Origin: Nissolia schottii | Lineage: Eukaryota; Streptophyta; Magnoliopsida; Fabales; Fabaceae | Reading direction: 5' to 3' | DNA length: 64,000 nt | Assembly (NCBI GenBank): GCA_003254905.1 | Contig: QANU01073048.1 | Location: 94,903 to 158,902 of the forward strand | In this document: positions 59,311 through 64,000 of the stretch, one piece after another | Layout of the letters: every line of letters begins with the position of its first letter | How positions within the stretch are numbered: position 1 is the first letter of the stretch | Translations under genes and position numbers: made by a program | The notes under the pieces: generated by a model | Seen by the model: only the letters and a program-made list of their open reading frames with translations | Databases searched by the model: none | Told to the model about the DNA's origin: nothing

Positions 59311-62300
59311 ACACAAACATTTCAAAACATATGCACAAAATATGACGGAGACGGAAAAAAAAACAAAAACTCTGATATTCAGAACATCTTGCGAAGAATA
59401 AAAAATGAACAAGAAAAAAAAAACGGATGTTGAAACCCAACCCAAGGAGGAGAAGATCTCACATGCCTTGTTCGCATTCTATATCTGTATTGTGAACGAA
59501 AAAGAAGAAGAAATAAATATGATGAAGGACGAAGAAGAACAAAAAAAATGAGTGTGATAACCGGACAAAGGAGGAGGAAGAGGAAGAGAAAAATATGAAA
59601 AAAGAAGAAGAAATGCAGAAGTGGTACGTGTGAGAGAGATACGGAAGAGACAAGAGACAGAAATACAAGAATTTATGTAAAATGCGTTGGTGGTTGTGCA
59701 GTGAATGCAGATTAGGTGTGCACGAAGCATTTTTATATTTTTTACACAGTCAATTAACAATATCTTATCTTTTATATGACTTTTAAGATAGTTATGTTAA
59801 AATTTAGATAGCTTTAATAATGTGTCTATAGCCTATACACAATTAGACGACTGTGCAAAATTTTTTACATCAACATACTATACAGTGCATATGAACCAGG
59901 CACAACTCACCAAATTTACTCTCCTTAATGAACTCAACCAATATTAATACCCCTACTCCAATATACCTAAGCAGGTTCATCTTTCTATCTAGATTTACAC
60001 ACATTTTATTTTTATTGCCTTCAACTTTAGAGTGTCAAAATGTCTTTTACGTGTAACACATCAAGCAAGTTTAAGGAAATTTCATATGCTCCAGTGCTCA
60101 AGGAAATTAGAATGGCCATCGCTGATTGTCCGGTCAACAACTAGGACGTAGGTAGGAACACTAACCGGCCAATTTGACTAGACTTATAGGCACGAACAAT
60201 ATCAAAATTAAATCTATCTTTCTATTTATATAGAGAGAAATGATATGTGTATTCATTTATCATTGGACAACGTATCGATCCATATCATATCCTCTATTTG
60301 TTGATGTCTTAATAACGTGTAAGTCTCATTAAAATCTCATTTTACAATACTAAGTCGACACGATACCTTATGTCAAATGAGTTCAAATATCACTACTCTT
60401 AGCGCGAGCGCATGATGTTATCGGCCTTATTCTTTTTTTCCTTTTACGTAGAAGGAACACTTGAGAAAAGGAAAAAGATGGCTAGTGGAAGATTGAACCA
60501 AGCTCTGTCCTGTATTAATTGAGTAGTATAACAAGTTGTGTTGCCAATTTGCTCTCACCTTTAATCTGAATCCACCTGTTGTTTCATCCGGATAAAGTGC
60601 ACATGCTGATGTTTGTGCTTGGTAAGGAGGGTTCATCCTTAGACCCCTAGCTCCCAAGTGGGTCCTACCTAGGTCCTCCAATGAGGCCTAGTAAGCAGTA
60701 TACCCCACAAAAGAAAAGAATGGATATCTGCCTTTGATCTCAAAAGTGGATATGCCCTGTAATCTTCAAACTGTTTTTTTTTTTTTCTTTTTTCTTTTTT
60801 GGATTAGGTCTATGACCGAAAGTTTTGAAGCATATACACTATCATCAGAAACATCTTTGGCCAGAAAGCTATTTAATCCTCAAACCTCCACTTTAGATTT
60901 TATTATATACAACAGACATAATATCTGAGTCAGACCACATGTTATGGAGCACCTTCTAGATACCTCTTTCCACTTCTTTTATTTTTTTCTTTACCTATAA
61001 TAGTAGCAGCATCTTGAAACTAACTTCATTAGATGGTAGTTGATAACCATTTAGGTCTTGGGAATTTGTCAAACTATATATGCTTCCTGTCTTTATTATT
61101 GAACTGACCCAAGAAAAATCCGTCGAATTTTGGATTGAAAATCCGTCAAAAACGTGTATTTTGGACCAACTCAAGAAAAGCCTTTAGATTTACTGTCAGA
61201 AAGGTTTTTCGCCGGTAAATAATCCGTTGGTTTTAGGTAAATTAATAAGTTTATTTTATTTACTTCAATTTTGTTATGGTTAAGGTATTACCAACAGATT
61301 TGATTACCCAAATTCATTGATATTTAAATTTGTTACAATTAGAGGAAATTGTTGAATGCATAAAACTTCGCTTTTCATTAAAAGCTATACTGACAGGTTT
61401 TTCCTTCCAAATTCGTCAGTAAATTTAAGTTAACAAGTTAAATTTCTTCATCCCTTCTCTCACTACTTCCCTTCCCCATTTCACCGCCGCCACCAGTCCA
61501 CCACCACCTCCAATATTGCGTCCTGCCGCCCCTGGCCCGCCGTCTGCAACAACAAGCTCTTGCATTTTCCAAATTCAAAAGTCAATTAAATGATTCCAAC
61601 GGCAAATTTAGAATGAAAATCAAATTATACTTTGTCACACATTTGAGAGAGAGTTGACATAGAAAAGTGGAATGCTATGATGAAATAGTGCAACGTGTCG
61701 ATCCCCGAGTGTTTCTTAACATCTTTCATGAACCCTTATATGGCAAAGTTTAGCTAGAAATGCACGTATTACTTTTCTTTCTTTTTTTTTAACCTATGTG
61801 GTTATCACAAACAATAATGACTAATTTTATTTGACAGTAACTGAGTTCACATAAAGTGATAAATTGTTAGTCATGAATTCACATTATATGATTAAGAGAC
61901 AAAGTGAATTATCGCTATATCACACCTCATGGTTTAGAAAATACTTGTCATGTGATGATTAGGTCATTTGCATAGTTTTAGAATAAACGAAGTTGCAAAT
62001 ATACAAGAGAAGAATCCGTTAATTAAGAAGATTACACAAAAGCATATTTTTCATAGCGATTGACTTTTTATTAATTTTCATAGAGATTAATTCTAATACA
62101 TGATTATCATAAGAGAGTGTTAGGTATATGGTAATTTATTCATATTATCGGTAATCTGTCCTTTAAATTATTTCGTAATCCACATTGACATATTTGATGT
62201 GACATGAGATAATCGACATTACCTTCAAAGTGGTAATGTGGATTATCGATGTTTATCTGAATAATCACATCTAAGTAATCCTAAATAATAATAATGATAT

Positions 62301-63341
62301 AATAATTATTATTATTATAAAAAATAATAATGACAATAAAAATAGTAATAATAAAATAGAAATAATAATAATAAAAGCAATAATAATAATAATAATTAAT
62401 ATATATTATCTCATAATTTTTTTTCTATATCAAATAAGGTAGTATAAATTTTCAGTTACATGACCTATTTATACCAAACACAACAATATAACATTACCAA
62501 CAATTTAACAAATAGTAATCTTTCTAAAAGGTAATCTAGATTATCTGGTAGGTAATGTACCAAATGTCCCCTAGATGTCATCCAATCATTTCATATTTGT
62601 AAGTAGTACATATATAGTTATCTTAATGTCGAAACACATGGCTTATTGGTTTGGATGGAGGAGTACTTGAAAGAACAGTAGTAGCCACTAACTCAAAGTT
62701 TAAAAGTTATAATCAAAACAACAAAGGTGGCCCACCTAAGAAGATTAAAATTCCTATGAAAACCGAAATGCTTACCTAATGATAGAATCTTGGATTACAA
62801 GATTAGTCATATCTTTTATGAATACAAAGAAAGTAAGGTTTTGTGGCTTATAATCTTTCCCAAGTCGTGTAAAGCATGATGAACCTATAAGATTTTGCAA
62901 GCTAACAGTCGATTCTTGAAAGAGGCTGAGGAACACTTTCTATTTATTCATTAATTAATTTATTATTTTATTACAAAGAGTTGTGTATTGTGATTCTATT
63001 CTTTTAAGCAAATAATAATGCATGGAGAAATTCTTTTCTAGGCATTATTAGGAAAATGGCTGATAACTTGAGTGTTGTGGTTTTAAGGCACGATTGAATC
63101 GTTATTGTTACAAAAGTATTTCAGGTAATTTTGCAACTCGGACTTTGAGTGTAACTCAAGAGTTTGGATAGATGAACTCGGCTTCAACAGTAAAGTCTAC
63201 TTGAGCGGCAATTGTAATACCTGCAAAAAGATGCTCTAACGCCCAAGTAAGTATGTTTCTTATATGTATTTTAGGTTATATTTAACACGTACCTAACCAT
63301 GACCAGTGCCTTCTCTTATTTAGTCTTACCATGGTGATGGT

Positions 63342-64000
63342 TGTAACAGCCCGACTTTTTCCCTTCATTAAAATTTCACATAATAATTAATTAAGAATAT
63401 ATTAATAGGAAAAGATAAAATAAAAATAAAATAAAATTCAAGTATTAATTTTAATTCCTGTAATGTTAGCTAAAAATAACAATTTTGCGATCTCGTGGCG
63501 TCCGGTGACGTTCGGGTCGATGTTAGGTTATTATTAGAATTTAATCATTACTCAAAGGAGTCTGTAAAATACATTAATATGAAAATAAATTCAAGAATAT
63601 CTCGACAAAGATTTAAATATTAATAAGAAAAATTAATAGATCACAACGGTATGTCTGAAATATTTTTAGGACTTCCGTACATAAATAGTTAATGAGCGAA
63701 CACGACCGAAAACACACATAGAAAATAACACATAGATGGCCAAGGGCCACTAAACTCCCACGGCCAGCCCTCACTCCCCGAAGACACACACACACATACA
63801 CCAAAGTTCTTTCATTTTTCTTCTTCCTAAGTTTCCTAACCAAAGCTCCATCCAAAGCTCTTTCACCACCATCATCCTTTGTCTTTCATCACCTTAATTC
63901 ACTCTTAAACTCATCAAGAAGACAAGCAAGTAGCAAGGTTGTGAGTTCTCTTCACTTGGAGGGAAGAACACCAAGTTTCCATAACCCTAAACCTCCATAA
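63342..64000 (+). repeat. LTR-like sequence starting TGTAACAGCCCG, cut by the window end
   Basis: It begins TGTAACAGCCCGACTTTTTC, the kind of TG-start seen in the solo LTR at 22391. It then has an AT-rich first half, a GC jump near 63760, and a pyrimidine-rich stretch (TTCTTTCATTTTTCTTCTTC) that looks like transcribed leader on the plus strand. Could instead be the promoter and leader of a gene to the right. The window ends before either can be shown. Confidence 0.35.

Larger units (their letters stand above)
55871..63341. other. Gene-poor intergenic DNA
   Basis: No gene that I can support. An 84-codon frame at 60681-60427 on the minus strand (containing ALYPDETTGGFRLKV) belongs to no family I know. 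Contains the repeats listed separately, an AAT-rich stretch (62285-62400), a hAT-like eroded MITE (about 62100-62580, GTAATCCACATT / AATGTGGATTA pairing), and 61110-61440 with repeated AAATCCGTC and GTCAGTAAAT words that resemble subterminal repeats of a CACTA-type element. Confidence 0.45.

Noticed and set aside
60427..60681. An 84-codon frame (ALYPDETTGGFRLKV)
   Set aside because: Composition is protein-like but I recognise no family, and there are no linked exons. Kept only as a remark in the intergenic entry.

Overview
This window is plant nuclear DNA, most likely from a legume and close to soybean (Glycine). The base composition is AT-rich, genes carry many short GT-AG introns, and non-autonomous transposons are dense. 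Every recognisable protein is a plant-type family. The organism call and family names rest on remembered family motifs, not on a search. Two assembly gaps (2333-3212 and 26017-26512) and one single N (32472) interrupt the sequence.

Layout. 1-11.5 kb holds no intact gene. It has a decayed Ty3/gypsy element on the minus strand (about 4.25-7.35 kb) and a 1.2-kb foldback element. 11.9-15.6 kb (+) is an intact seven-exon RopGEF (PRONE) gene. 17.3-17.8 kb (-) is a small serine-rich gene of the SIS type. A complete Mutator-like element (18081-19826) with a perfect 8-bp target duplication sits about 11 bp upstream of that gene's TATA box and carries a broken plant-mobile-domain (MAIN-like) gene. 20-32 kb is repeat territory: a solo LTR with a 5-bp duplication, a nested long-TIR element, a GC-rich GACCACC minisatellite, a copia 3' LTR with its polypurine tract, and a LINE RNase H relic.

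The right half holds four intact genes: a RabA1-type GTPase (32699-34402, +), a short BEL1-like homeodomain gene (38241-40961, +), a seven-exon mitochondrial carrier (45728-49421, +) and, tail to tail with it, a twelve-exon DA1-related (DAR2-type) LIM/peptidase gene (55463-50513, -). 56-64 kb is gene-poor, with MITEs, an approximately 210-bp tandem repeat and the start of an LTR-like sequence at the window end.

The genes form no pathway or cluster. RopGEF and RabA1 both act in polar growth and membrane traffic, and DAR2 and BEL1-like factors act in organ growth and meristem identity, but that is ordinary plant gene content. The exon structures below were built by hand from GT-AG junctions, reading frame and family conservation; all joined frames close exactly. 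The most noteworthy structure is the PMD-carrying Mutator-like element in the core promoter of the SIS-like gene. Next come two tandem hairpins upstream of the Rab gene, a foldback element with tRNA-like boxes in both arms, and one foldback family present three times in or beside genes.
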